From assembly GCA_035268885.1 (NCBI GenBank), contig DATFKA010000136.1:1-64000 (forward strand): a stretch of 64,000 bases of DNA, read 5' to 3'. The notes beneath the pieces are model-generated. The model did no database searches. It was not told the DNA's origin and worked only from the letters and a program-made list of their open reading frames with translations. Source of the DNA: DATFKA01 sp035268885 (GTDB taxonomy: Bacteria > Bacteroidota > Bacteroidia > Chitinophagales > Saprospiraceae). This document shows positions 18,078-26,124 of the stretch, piece after piece. Positions within the stretch are counted from its first letter, which is position 1; each line of letters starts with the position of its first letter. The position numbers and the translations under genes were made by a program.

Positions 18078-19139
18078 TTAGCTCCTGGTTTGATTTTTTA
18101 ACACCACTGATCGGTGAAGAAAATAAGTTGAACTGGTCGCTAGTAAGATAACCAGCAGCAATAAGATGTGAATATCCAACAGGCTGTCCAGAGAAAAAAC
18201 AATCATCATAAACAACATATTCGTCAACATCAATATGCCCGTCGCCTGCGTATGGCCGAAGCCGTAATCAATCAGTAGGTGGTGGATATGCCTACGATCG
18301 GCTTTGAAGGGAGAATGCCCACGAATAGCACGGGTAACAAAAACCCGAAAAGTATCGAATAATGGAATAATCATAATACCAATGGCGACTACCGGTACGC
18401 TGCTGAACAGATAAGTCGAGGTATCAGAAGCACTGTCATTAAACTCAATGAAGCGAATAATCAGAATAGCACAGATCATCCCCAGGATAAGGGAGCCGGT
18501 ATCGCCCATAAATATTTTTGCCGGGGAGAAATTATAACGCAGAAAAGATAGTACGGCACCGGCAGTAGAAAAAGCCAACACCGTATAGGCCATCTCACCA
18601 ATCAGCCAAAACCAACAGCCCAGGGTACCCGTAATCAAGGCAACTAGACTACCCGCCAAACCGTTGATGCCATCGATCAGGTTAAAGGCATTCATAATGA
18701 CAATAATGGTGAAAATACTGATCGTTATACTGATCCACTCGGGCAATAACCCGTGAGAGCCAAACAGGCCATGCAAACTGGTTAGGTGAATATCCGATTT
18801 AAAAACTAGGATAACGGCGGCGATAAACTGAGCGCCCATCTTTTTGGTGGCGGATACCGGCGAGATATCATCCTTGGCACCAATGAGAAAGATGAGAATA
18901 AACGAACAAAAGATGTACTGTAAATCACCAAAAGCAATCTGGGGCGTCCATAAGACCAGAGAAAACAGAATACCCCCAAACATGGCAATCCCCCCAAGTG
19001 AAGGGGTGGGCACTTTGTGTACGCGCCGTTCATCTGGTTGGTCGCAGAGGTTTTTCTCCAGTGCAATTTGAATGATGGGAGGAATGGCAAAATAGGTCAG
19101 ACTAAATGCCGTTATGAAAGAAAGTATGATCTCTTGCAT
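18078..19139 (-). CDS. MraY/WecA-family undecaprenyl-phosphate sugar-1-phosphate transferase
   Basis: 353 residues, about 10-11 membrane helices. Active-site segments are DDISPVSATKKMGAQ (DD motif, about residue 90), NAFNLIDGINGLAGS (about 150), FMGDTGSLILG (about 210) and the cytoplasmic HSPFKADRRHIHHLL loop (about 275), the last being characteristic of the WecA branch rather than MraY. The enzyme loads a HexNAc-1-phosphate onto undecaprenyl phosphate, starting polysaccharide or O-antigen synthesis. That fits the nearby Wzz/Wzy genes and uppS, which makes the lipid carrier. crcB follows 3 bp downstream. Confidence 0.92.
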   Translation of the reverse strand: MQEIILSFITAFSLTYFAIPPIIQIALEKNLCDQPDERRVHKVPTPSLGGIAMFGGILFSLVLWTPQIAFGDLQYIFCSFILIFLIGAKDDISPVSATKKMGAQFIAAVILVFKSDIHLTSLHGLFGSHGLLPEWISITISIFTIIVIMNAFNLIDGINGLAGSLVALITGTLGCWFWLIGEMAYTVLAFSTAGAVLSFLRYNFSPAKIFMGDTGSLILGMICAILIIRFIEFNDSASDTSTYLFSSVPVVAIGIMIIPLFDTFRVFVTRAIRGHSPFKADRRHIHHLLIDYGFGHTQATGILMLTNMLFMMIVFSLDSLLDIHILLLLVILLATSSTYFLHRSVVLKNQTRS

Positions 19140-19285
19140 ACAAATAAGTTCGGGAGGATGATAATCGCCATAAATACCCTACGAAACTACAGATTCCCAA
19201 CCTCGTTTACAAATATTGCCGGGGACAAAATATTGATGCTCAAGTACAAAAGTCAGATTGCTCCCCAAAATTGGCTTTTTATTTG

Positions 19286-19293
19286 TACTTTTG
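19286..19293 (+). promoter_or_regulatory. Candidate -7 element for uppS
   Basis: TACTTTTG matches TAnnTTTG exactly, 30 bp before the first of two adjacent ATG codons of uppS. A TTG at 19258-19260 is 25 bp upstream, slightly beyond usual spacing. The element supports the downstream start, since it lies inside a longer in-frame extension that begins at 19258. Confidence 0.4.
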
Positions 19294-19323
19294 TGCTCGA
19301 TTTTAATTCAGTACTTGATTTTG

Positions 19324-20067
19324 ATGATGGAATGGTTAGAGCAAATAGATAAAAAGAAGCTACCCAAACACGTCGCAGTGATTATGGACGGTAACGGCCG
19401 TTGGGCAAAAAGCCGTAAAAAACCTCGTGTTTTTGGACACAAAAATGGGGTGAAATCAGTGCGGGAAGTAACCGAGGCAGCTGCGGAATTGGGGATTGAG
19501 TACCTCACACTTTACGCCTTTTCCACGGAGAATTGGAAGCGTCCTAAATTGGAGGTAGATGCCTTAATGCGCCTGCTGGTAGAGACCCTGTCCAAAGAGG
19601 TGGCCACCCTTAATAAAAACAATATCCAATTGCAAGCCATTGGGGATTTAGATCGCCTGCCAGGCTCCACCCACAAAGCCTTACTAAAAGGTATAAAAGA
19701 TACCGCTTCTAATAATCGAATGATATTAAATCTGGCCCTGAACTACAGTGCCAAGTGGGAATTAACGCAAGCGATGCGCCAAATTGCAGAACAGGTGAAA
19801 GCAGGAACGCTGGCCGTCGAAGAGATCAATGATAAACAGGTTAGCCGCCATTTAAGCACCGCTAAAATACCCGATCCGGAATTACTCATTCGCACAAGTG
19901 GAGAAACGCGGCTCAGTAATTTTATGCTTTGGCAGCTGGCCTACGCCGAATTGTACTTCACACCGGTACTGTGGCCCGATTTTCGCAAAGACGATTTTCA
20001 CGAGGCCATCGTCAATTTCCAGAATAGGGAACGGCGTTTTGGTATGATTAGCGAACAAATTCATTAA
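19324..20067 (+). CDS. uppS: Isoprenyl transferase (undecaprenyl diphosphate synthase)
   Basis: 247 residues, normal for cis-prenyltransferases. The catalytic Asp is in VIMDGNGRWA (about residue 22), followed by YLTLYAFSTENWKRP and the C-terminal diphosphate-binding RTSGETRLSNFMLWQLAYAE. Two consecutive ATGs (19324, 19327) are possible starts. An in-frame extension reaching 19258 is hydrophobic, unlike the family, and contains the likely promoter, so I rejected it. UppS makes the C55 carrier used by the neighbouring WecA-like and Wzy-type enzymes. The order uppS-bamA is common in Bacteroidota. Confidence 0.95.
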   Translation: MMEWLEQIDKKKLPKHVAVIMDGNGRWAKSRKKPRVFGHKNGVKSVREVTEAAAELGIEYLTLYAFSTENWKRPKLEVDALMRLLVETLSKEVATLNKNNIQLQAIGDLDRLPGSTHKALLKGIKDTASNNRMILNLALNYSAKWELTQAMRQIAEQVKAGTLAVEEINDKQVSRHLSTAKIPDPELLIRTSGETRLSNFMLWQLAYAELYFTPVLWPDFRKDDFHEAIVNFQNRERRFGMISEQIH

Positions 20068-20257
20068 TTTTTTCTATCAAAGGCATATCTATACAACCGT
20101 TATGGAGACGTACCCGTCTTTGTGCTGTAATATAAGCCGTAAAGATAAACCATTAAATTTCGCAAGCTCCTGGGAAGTGCTTACTTTCGCGACGTAAATA
20201 AGGGAGCCTGTACAAATAGCGCCGCAAGTTACTGACGGCTTAAATTGGTCATTTAAC

Positions 20258-22825
20258 ATGATAAAGAGTTTTATGATGACTCATTGGATAAAATATAGCC
20301 TCCTCACGGGGGCACTGCTCATTTTATTAGGACTGCCCGCCACCTTGTCGGCACAGATCTATGATACCACCCGGATTGTAGACTACTCAGACCAAAAAGA
20401 ATTCGAAATTGGTGGCGTAACCGTTACCGGTGCGAATTTTAGCGATGATAATGCCATCATTAGCATTACTGGCCTTCAGGTAGGCAATAAAATTACTATT
20501 CCTGGCAATGCCATTCCAAAAGCGATCAAAGCGCTTTGGAAACTACGGCTGTTTACCGACGTGCGTATTGTTAAGCAACGTAGCCTCGGCGATGTGGTCT
20601 TCCTGGAAGTCATCGTGCAGGAACGTCCCCGACTGACTGGCTACTCCTATAACGGAGCAAAAAAGAGCCAGCATTCTAAATTGAATGATATCGTCGATGT
20701 ACACTTACTCAAAGGAGGAATCGTTACTGATAATATCAAAGTAAATGCCAGCGAAGGGATAGAAGAATACTATCAGGGCAAAGGCTTTCTGGATGCCCAG
20801 GCCAGCGTTCGGGAAATTCCAGACTCCAGCCGGGTGAATTCCGTTCGACTAGTCTTCGATGTCGATCGCGGTGATAAGGTTAAAATCCAATCCATCGATT
20901 TCGTTGGTAACGAAAGTGTAGCGGACCGTCGCTTGCGCAAAACACTCGATAACACCAAAGAAAAGCGCCGGCTATTTGCCGCTTCCAAACTAGTAGCCGA
21001 AGATTACGAAGCCGACAAACAACTCATTGTTGACTACTACAATACCTTAGGTTATCGCGATGCACGTATTGTATCCGACAGTATCTGGCGGAACGAAGAT
21101 GGTCGGATTATGATTCAGATTAAGCTGGACGAAGGCAATCAATATTATTTCAGAAATATTTACTGGAAGGGTAATTCGGTATATACCGACGAGGTCCTTT
21201 CCCAACGCCTGGGTGTCGAAAAAGGAGATATCTATAACCAGGAGCAATTACAGGCCAAGCTAAGCTTCAGCCAGGACAATAGCGATATTAATGCCCTCTA
21301 CCAGGACTTTGGTTACCTCTTCTTCCGGATTGACCCCGTGGAGATTGCCGTGGATGGCGATTCTATCGATCTGGAGATGCGAATCTTCGAAGGGCCACAG
21401 GCCACCATCGACAAAGTAGGTATCGCTGGTAATGACCGCACCCACGAGGACGTAGTCAGAAGGGAGCTTCGTACTATTCCCGCTGAAAAATTCAGCCGCT
21501 CAGATATTATTCGCTCCCAGCGTGAGATCATTAACCTGGGATATTTCAACCCAGAAAATCTGGACATCCAAACACCTGTTAACCCACAAAGGGGTACCGT
21601 AGATATTAATTATGTACTCGAGGAGCGACCATCGGATCAACTCGAGCTCTCCGCAGGTTGGGGTGGATTCCAAAGAGTAATTGGTACACTGGGGGTTACC
21701 TTCAACAACTTCTCCCTGCGTAATTTATTTAATCGAGAGGCCTGGTCCCCACTTCCCATGGGAGACGGTCAGCGCTTTTCACTGCGGGCACAGACCAATG
21801 GTGATTTTTACCAGTCTTATAATATCTCCCTGACGGAACCCTGGTTAGGTGGCCGCAAGCCAAACTCCCTTACAATAGGTGGTTTCTTTAACCGTTTCGG
21901 CTTTGGACAGCGGAATACAGCTTCCTACCAAACCTTTAAGATTACACAGTTCTCCGCCAGCTTAGGTACCCGGCTGAGATGGCCAGATGACAACTTCGTA
22001 TCCAGTACAGCCCTCAACCTGCAAACCCTGGATTTGAATAACTGGACTTCTGGTTTATTCTCTGATGCCCAGGGTAATCGAGTGACGGAGGGTACCTATT
22101 ATAACTTTAGTATCAAGCAAACCATTGCGCGTACTACGGTAAGTGATCCCATTTATCCACGCCGTGGATCACAAATATCACTTTCGGTTCAGTTGACGCC
22201 GCCTTACTCCCTTTTCCGGGAAGACCAAAATTATGCCGACCAACCACCCCAAGACCGTTTCCGGTATTTAGAATACCACAAGTGGCGCTTTGATGCCGAT
22301 TGGTATACGCCCATCTCCCGCGACGAAAAGCTGGTCTTGAAATTACAGGCCAAGATCGGTGCCGTCGGCTTTTATAATCGCGATATTGGCACCTCCCCAT
22401 TTGAGCGCTTCCAGCTGGGTGGTGATGGTATTAATAACCAGCAGTTTGGTTTTGCCGGCTTTGATATCATCTCGCTGCGGGGTTACGAGATCAACGAACT
22501 GGAAAATAACCGGGACGCCAGAGGGAATAATACTGCTACGGCACTTTTTGATAAATTTACCGTAGAATTGCGTTACCCACTGACGCTAAACCCTAGCTCT
22601 ACCATCTACCTACTGGCCTTTGCCCAGGGAGGTAATGCCTGGCAGAGCTTCCGGGACTTTAACCCATTCGACCTGAAACGTTCGGCAGGTATCGGTGTAC
22701 GTGTCTTCCTGCCTATGTTTGGTACCCTTGGCTTTGATTATGGTATTGGCTTTGATAAGCCGGGTGTACGAAGCCTGGAGAACCTGGGTGACTTCAACAT
22801 CATCCTCGGTTTCGAGCCTGAATAA
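20258..22825 (+). CDS. bamA: Outer membrane protein assembly factor BamA
   Basis: 855 residues with a signal peptide ending in LSAQ (about residue 34). Several POTRA domains span roughly residues 50-430 (for example FEIGGVTVTGANFSDDNAI, VKIQSIDFVGNESVADRRLRKTL, FRNIYWKGNSVYTDEVLSQRLGVEKG, ATIDKVGIAGNDRTHEDVVRRELRT). A 16-strand Omp85 barrel follows, with FQLGGDG and the conserved surface-antigen C-terminus (FLPMFGTLGFDYGIGFD). BamA inserts beta-barrel proteins into the outer membrane. ATGs at 20273 and 20276 are alternative starts. The usual downstream skp/ompH genes are absent; a strong terminator at 22854-22889 closes the unit instead. Confidence 0.95.
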   Translation: MIKSFMMTHWIKYSLLTGALLILLGLPATLSAQIYDTTRIVDYSDQKEFEIGGVTVTGANFSDDNAIISITGLQVGNKITIPGNAIPKAIKALWKLRLFTDVRIVKQRSLGDVVFLEVIVQERPRLTGYSYNGAKKSQHSKLNDIVDVHLLKGGIVTDNIKVNASEGIEEYYQGKGFLDAQASVREIPDSSRVNSVRLVFDVDRGDKVKIQSIDFVGNESVADRRLRKTLDNTKEKRRLFAASKLVAEDYEADKQLIVDYYNTLGYRDARIVSDSIWRNEDGRIMIQIKLDEGNQYYFRNIYWKGNSVYTDEVLSQRLGVEKGDIYNQEQLQAKLSFSQDNSDINALYQDFGYLFFRIDPVEIAVDGDSIDLEMRIFEGPQATIDKVGIAGNDRTHEDVVRRELRTIPAEKFSRSDIIRSQREIINLGYFNPENLDIQTPVNPQRGTVDINYVLEERPSDQLELSAGWGGFQRVIGTLGVTFNNFSLRNLFNREAWSPLPMGDGQRFSLRAQTNGDFYQSYNISLTEPWLGGRKPNSLTIGGFFNRFGFGQRNTASYQTFKITQFSASLGTRLRWPDDNFVSSTALNLQTLDLNNWTSGLFSDAQGNRVTEGTYYNFSIKQTIARTTVSDPIYPRRGSQISLSVQLTPPYSLFREDQNYADQPPQDRFRYLEYHKWRFDADWYTPISRDEKLVLKLQAKIGAVGFYNRDIGTSPFERFQLGGDGINNQQFGFAGFDIISLRGYEINELENNRDARGNNTATALFDKFTVELRYPLTLNPSSTIYLLAFAQGGNAWQSFRDFNPFDLKRSAGIGVRVFLPMFGTLGFDYGIGFDKPGVRSLENLGDFNIILGFEPE

Positions 22826-22853
22826 AAAGTTGCTGGCTTTTGCTAAAAACAGA

Positions 22854-22889
22854 AGAGGTCCTGAGCGCAGTATTGCGCTCAGGACCTCT
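22854..22889. terminator. Strong bidirectional terminator between bamA and the DUF2807 gene
   Basis: A perfect 16-bp stem (AGAGGTCCTGAGCGCA with its exact complement) closed by the tetraloop GTAT. T/C-rich sequence follows on the + strand (TCTATTTATAG). It lies between two convergent genes, 28 bp past the bamA stop and 26 bp past the stop of the opposing gene. Confidence 0.85.
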
Positions 22890-22915
22890 CTCTATTTATA
22901 GATTTCTCTTGCGAT

Positions 22916-23614
22916 CTAGTAGGCTCTAATATCCGCCGCGCCACTGGATTTGCTCAGTAGTACTTGGGGCTTTCCCCGGTAGTTAATATCACTGGCTCCC
23001 GAGGCACGCATAGACAACTCCCCGGTAACGTGAATATTCGCATCCGCTCCGCCACTGGTCACAACATCACCAATCTCCACCACAAAGTCCCGGGCGTTCA
23101 GATCAGATCCTCCACTTAATTTGACCGTCATTTCCTGGGCCTTCCCGGCCAGGTCTACATCCGAACCGCCACTACTCGCGATGCTTATCTGACCCACATT
23201 CAGAGAAAGCTCAACGTCTGCCCCGCCACTACTCTTAATCGAAAGCTCCCTGAGGTCCAGGTCCTCGGCTTCTACATCCGCACCACCCGAGGCAGCTATG
23301 GACCGCAAGTCGGGCATGGTCACGTATACTTCTATCCGCTGATTCTTCCACCATTTCTGGTAGCTTCCTTTTTTCATGGTAATCTTTAATTCCTGCTCCG
23401 TTACGGTAGTCGACACCTGATCAATAATATCCGCATCGGCTTTGACGACAACTTCTGTATCGTTCCCCTGTCGCACAAACAAATCGATACCGTGACTAAC
23501 CGATAGGGCAGAGAATCCTTTCAAGTCTCTGGTCTCACGCTCCTGCGCTTCGAGCAATAAAGGCGTAAATAATAAAAATCCGAAAAGTAAAATGGAAAGC
23601 TGTGGCTTCTTCAT
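22916..23614 (-). CDS. Secreted head-GIN domain protein (DUF2807)
   Basis: 232 residues with a signal peptide (MKKPQLSILLFGFLLFTPLLLEAQ). The remainder is a parallel beta-type repeat domain in which short units such as IKSSGGADVELSL, IASSGGSDVDLAG and VVTSGGADANIHV recur about every 20 residues, the pattern of the DUF2807 'putative auto-transporter adhesin, head GIN domain' family. The first part (RDLKGFSALSVSHGIDLFVRQG) is the family's N-terminal signature. It is probably periplasmic or at the cell surface; its biochemical role is unknown. It appears to be a single-gene unit. Confidence 0.9.
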   Translation of the reverse strand: MKKPQLSILLFGFLLFTPLLLEAQERETRDLKGFSALSVSHGIDLFVRQGNDTEVVVKADADIIDQVSTTVTEQELKITMKKGSYQKWWKNQRIEVYVTMPDLRSIAASGGADVEAEDLDLRELSIKSSGGADVELSLNVGQISIASSGGSDVDLAGKAQEMTVKLSGGSDLNARDFVVEIGDVVTSGGADANIHVTGELSMRASGASDINYRGKPQVLLSKSSGAADIRAY

Positions 23615-23927
23615 AACTATTAAATTAATAATACAAGCTTGTTTGAATTATTTCTTCCGCTCAAAATTTAAGGTTCAAAGTGAATTCAGTTTGAACCTAA
23701 TTTAAACAAATGCTGAAATGTCCTAAAAGACAAGAAAACAAAGCAAGAGTTGCTTCCCGGCGATTTATCGTTCGAATGTTTCCTCTAAAAGGGTGCTTAA
23801 AGTGTATTTCTAAGCAATTTTAAGATGAAAATTACGCGAATTGTAGTATATTCGCTCCATAACATTTTTGTCAAGGGGAAATTTAGCAGTCCATAAACTC
23901 AAGTTGGTTTATGGACTTTTTATTTTA
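23615..23927. other. 313-bp intergenic region with an orphan + strand terminator
   Basis: This lies between the DUF2807 gene (leftward start at 23614) and the ddl stop codon (23928), both on the minus strand. No credible ORF was found. Its right end holds a hairpin with a T tract on the + strand (23888-23926), although no + strand gene precedes it. A near-match to the -7 element (TATATTCG, 23847-23854) lies about 35 bp before the hairpin, so a short + strand RNA is possible. Confidence 0.4.
23888..23926 (+). terminator. Hairpin with T tract on the + strand
   Basis: AGTCCATAAAC and GTTTATGGACT form an 11-bp perfect stem with an 8-base loop, followed by TTTTATTTT on the + strand. On the minus strand, where ddl ends 2 bp away, the sequence after the stem is not T-rich, so it is a better terminator for a + strand transcript. 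Confidence 0.5.
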
Positions 23928-24986
23928 CTACCAGTTCGTTTTCAGTTGTTGGCGTCTCTGGTAGCGCTCCAGTGCGTAATCGATCAGCTGATCAATCAGT
24001 TCTGGGAAAGACATGCCGGCCTGCTCCCACAACTGAGGATACATACTAATGCTGGTGAAACCGGGCAGCGTATTTAGTTCATTAACGAAGATCTCGCCTT
24101 TTTCCGTAAGGAACATATCTACCCGCGTAAGTACTTCGCACCCTACTGCCTGATAAGCCCGAATAGCCACTTTCCTTAATTCCTCTATCACCTCTGCTTC
24201 CAGATCGGCTGGAATGATGATCTGCGCATCGGTCTGACTGATATACTTAGCTTCAAAAGAATACTCTTCGGGCGTGACCACTTCTCCAATCGTCGAAGCT
24301 TCGGGAAAAGCATTCCCCATTACCGCGCATTCCACTTCCCGGCCGTGGATCATCGATTCGATCAACACCTTATTATCGTATAAAAAGGCATCGTCTATTG
24401 CTTTCGCAAAAGCAGTGGCGTCTTTTACCTTGTGTACGCCAACCGAAGAGCCCATATTGGCGGGTTTTATAAACAATGGAGAGCCGTAATTTGCTACGAT
24501 CTCTTCGTAATTGAGTTGATCTTTCTCCGTGGTATATACGACCATACCCGGCGCTACGCCAACCCCTGCATCCCTCAACAGGCTCTTGGTAATTGCCTTA
24601 TCCATTGCGGCGGAAGAACCCAACACATCGGGACCTATAAAGGGCAAATCAAGCAAGCGGACCAAACCCTGCACCGTGCCGTCTTCCCCGTTAGGCCCGT
24701 GCAGAATAAGATAAAGCAGATCAATGTCCACCAGAGGCATATGCGTATCCATCCGGATAATAGGATCGCTATTCCCCGGCATAAATGCCAGCTCTACCCC
24801 CGTATCCGGTACGTATTTCCCAATCTCTTCAATGTTTACCAGACGCCACTGCCCCCGGCGGTCAATCCCTATAAAAGTAAGCTCATACCTGATTTTGTCG
24901 ATCGCATCAATGACATTTTTAGCGGAGCGAACGGATATCTCATGCTCAGGCGATTTTCCGCCAAATACGATAGCAATATTTTTCAT
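23928..24986 (-). CDS. ddl: D-alanine--D-alanine ligase
   Basis: 352 residues, ATP-grasp fold. The start at 24986 (MKNIAIVFGGKSPEHEISVRSA) is the family N-terminus; a 13-codon in-frame extension to 25025 has no family support. Other signatures are GEDGTVQGLVRLLDLPFIGPDVLGSSAAMDK in pieces (about residues 90-120), PLFIKPANMGSSVGVHKV, and the C-terminal NELNTLPGFTSISMYP with Mg-binding residues. It makes the D-Ala-D-Ala dipeptide for peptidoglycan in the cytoplasm. It starts 40 bp downstream of the symporter gene on the same strand, so it may share that gene's promoter. Confidence 0.95.
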   Translation of the reverse strand: MKNIAIVFGGKSPEHEISVRSAKNVIDAIDKIRYELTFIGIDRRGQWRLVNIEEIGKYVPDTGVELAFMPGNSDPIIRMDTHMPLVDIDLLYLILHGPNGEDGTVQGLVRLLDLPFIGPDVLGSSAAMDKAITKSLLRDAGVGVAPGMVVYTTEKDQLNYEEIVANYGSPLFIKPANMGSSVGVHKVKDATAFAKAIDDAFLYDNKVLIESMIHGREVECAVMGNAFPEASTIGEVVTPEEYSFEAKYISQTDAQIIIPADLEAEVIEELRKVAIRAYQAVGCEVLTRVDMFLTEKGEIFVNELNTLPGFTSISMYPQLWEQAGMSFPELIDQLIDYALERYQRRQQLKTNW

Positions 24987-25026
24987 CCTGATTTTCGATT
25001 TTTTACGGCCGAATAAGACCGACAAG

Positions 25027-25959
25027 TTAGGAAATTTCTCTTGCTTCGTACCAGCCCAGCTTACGCAAAAACCAACGCAACGGCATCAAAGTAGTACTCC
25101 AGGGAATTTCGGAGAGGACCATTAGGATCAATATACTCGGCGGAAAACTGGTTGCGGCCAAAACTACCGCGAGCCCATTATTCATATAAGAACGCTCGAC
25201 GATGATGGCAATGCGATCTTCCTTGGGGCGACCCAGCGCCAGCAAAAAACTAAAGGCGTGAACCAGTAGGGATAAAAAATACATCCACAGGATGTTCTCC
25301 AGTAGCCCTACCGGATTATTCAGCAGCATCGTGCGCTGGGAACCAAAAGAACTGGTTACAATCAGGAATAACAGGATGATATTGATCGCCGTAAAGGAAG
25401 GGGATACCCGCTTGATAAAACGGGGCACGGTACGCTTGAGCACAACCGAGGCCAGCATCGGTACAAATATCATACTCGCCAAATCCCAGAATAACTGCAC
25501 GTGGTTCACCGCTATGTCCTGCTCTACTAAAAAATGAAACAACAGGGGGATCGTGAAGGGCGCCAGTAGGGAAGTGACTATGGTCAGACTCATCGCCAGA
25601 GCAGCGTTGCCACGCAAAATATCGGTCAGCACCGGTGCCGAAGTTCCCGCAGGGACAGACATCAATAGCAGGACCCCAATCGCCAATTCGGCATCCCAAA
25701 GAGAAAACAAACCAAAAAATACCAGCGGAGATAAAATAAGAAAACTAAAAGCCAGATAAGCCATCAGCCGGTAATCCCGAATACGATCCAAAACCGAAAT
25801 GACATCTATTTTCAGAAATACCAGCAGTAGCGTCAACATCAACTCGGGCTTCAACAAAGGAAGTAGATAATCGGTAGGTAAAGGGACAATCACCCCAAAA
25901 AGCATGGCAAACAGCAGAAAAGCCCAAAAATTCCCTTCTATCCAACGGATAATAGCCAT
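25027..25959 (-). CDS. Bile acid:sodium symporter (BASS) family transporter
   Basis: 310 residues with about 9-10 hydrophobic helices. BASS-like signatures include VPAGTSAPVLTDILRGNAALAMSLT in pieces (about residues 100-125) and VERSYMNNGLAVVLAATSF (about 255-273) with the crossover-helix polar residues. Start 25959 (MAIIRWIEGNFW) is preferred over an upstream in-frame ATG at 26019, because an exact minus-strand TAnnTTTG box lies between them. Transported substrates of the family range from organic acids to pantoate and steroids, so the substrate is unknown. Its promoter region is shared with the divergent vWA gene and carries a palindromic operator-like site. Confidence 0.85.
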   Translation of the reverse strand: MAIIRWIEGNFWAFLLFAMLFGVIVPLPTDYLLPLLKPELMLTLLLVFLKIDVISVLDRIRDYRLMAYLAFSFLILSPLVFFGLFSLWDAELAIGVLLLMSVPAGTSAPVLTDILRGNAALAMSLTIVTSLLAPFTIPLLFHFLVEQDIAVNHVQLFWDLASMIFVPMLASVVLKRTVPRFIKRVSPSFTAINIILLFLIVTSSFGSQRTMLLNNPVGLLENILWMYFLSLLVHAFSFLLALGRPKEDRIAIIVERSYMNNGLAVVLAATSFPPSILILMVLSEIPWSTTLMPLRWFLRKLGWYEAREIS

Positions 25960-25986
25960 ACAGTCAAATCTTTTTGGAATGAGTCG

Positions 25987-25994
25987 CAAATATA
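25987..25994 (-). promoter_or_regulatory. -7 element of the BASS symporter gene
   Basis: TATATTTG on the minus strand matches TAnnTTTG exactly, 28 bp before the ATG at 25959. Palindrome 1 (26018-26042) covers the position where its -33 region would lie, so both divergent promoters could respond to one regulator. Confidence 0.45.
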
Positions 25995-26017
25995 GGAAAG
26001 TAAAAATAAAATCCATC

Positions 26018-26042
26018 ACTTAGTTTGATTTTTAAACTAAGT
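26018..26042. promoter_or_regulatory. Operator-like palindrome 1
   Basis: ACTTAGTTT and AAACTAAGT form 9-bp perfect arms around a 7-base centre. The TTTG at 26024-26027 inside it is a good -33 element for the rightward vWA promoter. An 8-bp-arm copy with the same 7-base spacing lies 47 bp downstream, centre to centre. Confidence 0.7.
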
Positions 26043-26055
26043 TAATGTATTATTG
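26024..26055 (+). promoter_or_regulatory. Candidate promoter of the vWA/PurA-like pair
   Basis: TTTG at 26024-26027 and TATTATTG at 26048-26055 are separated by 20 bp, fitting the Bacteroidota -33/-7 layout with one mismatch in the -7 box. Transcription would begin near 26060, between two identical palindromes, which is the layout expected for repression. Confidence 0.45.
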
Positions 26056-26065
26056 TAAAGCAGTG

Positions 26066-26088
26066 CTTAGTTTAAAAACAAAACTAAG
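26066..26088. promoter_or_regulatory. Operator-like palindrome 2
   Basis: CTTAGTTT and AAACTAAG, identical arms to palindrome 1 and the same 7-base centre length (AAAAACA here, GATTTTT there). It lies just after the predicted transcription start and 37 bp before the vWA ATG. The unequal centres argue against a simple duplicated hairpin and for a protein-binding site. Confidence 0.7.
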
Positions 26089-26124
26089 TTTTTTACGAAC
26101 CAAATCTTCACCAAAAAATAAGTT

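Noticed and set aside
17700..18120. Fluoride riboswitch expected before crcB
   Set aside because: The gene starts 3 bp after the upstream gene; there is no leader to hold a riboswitch.
24432..25016. A 194-codon + strand ORF opposite ddl
   Set aside because: Fully antisense to the conserved ddl gene, with His/Arg/Gln-rich composition typical of shadow frames.
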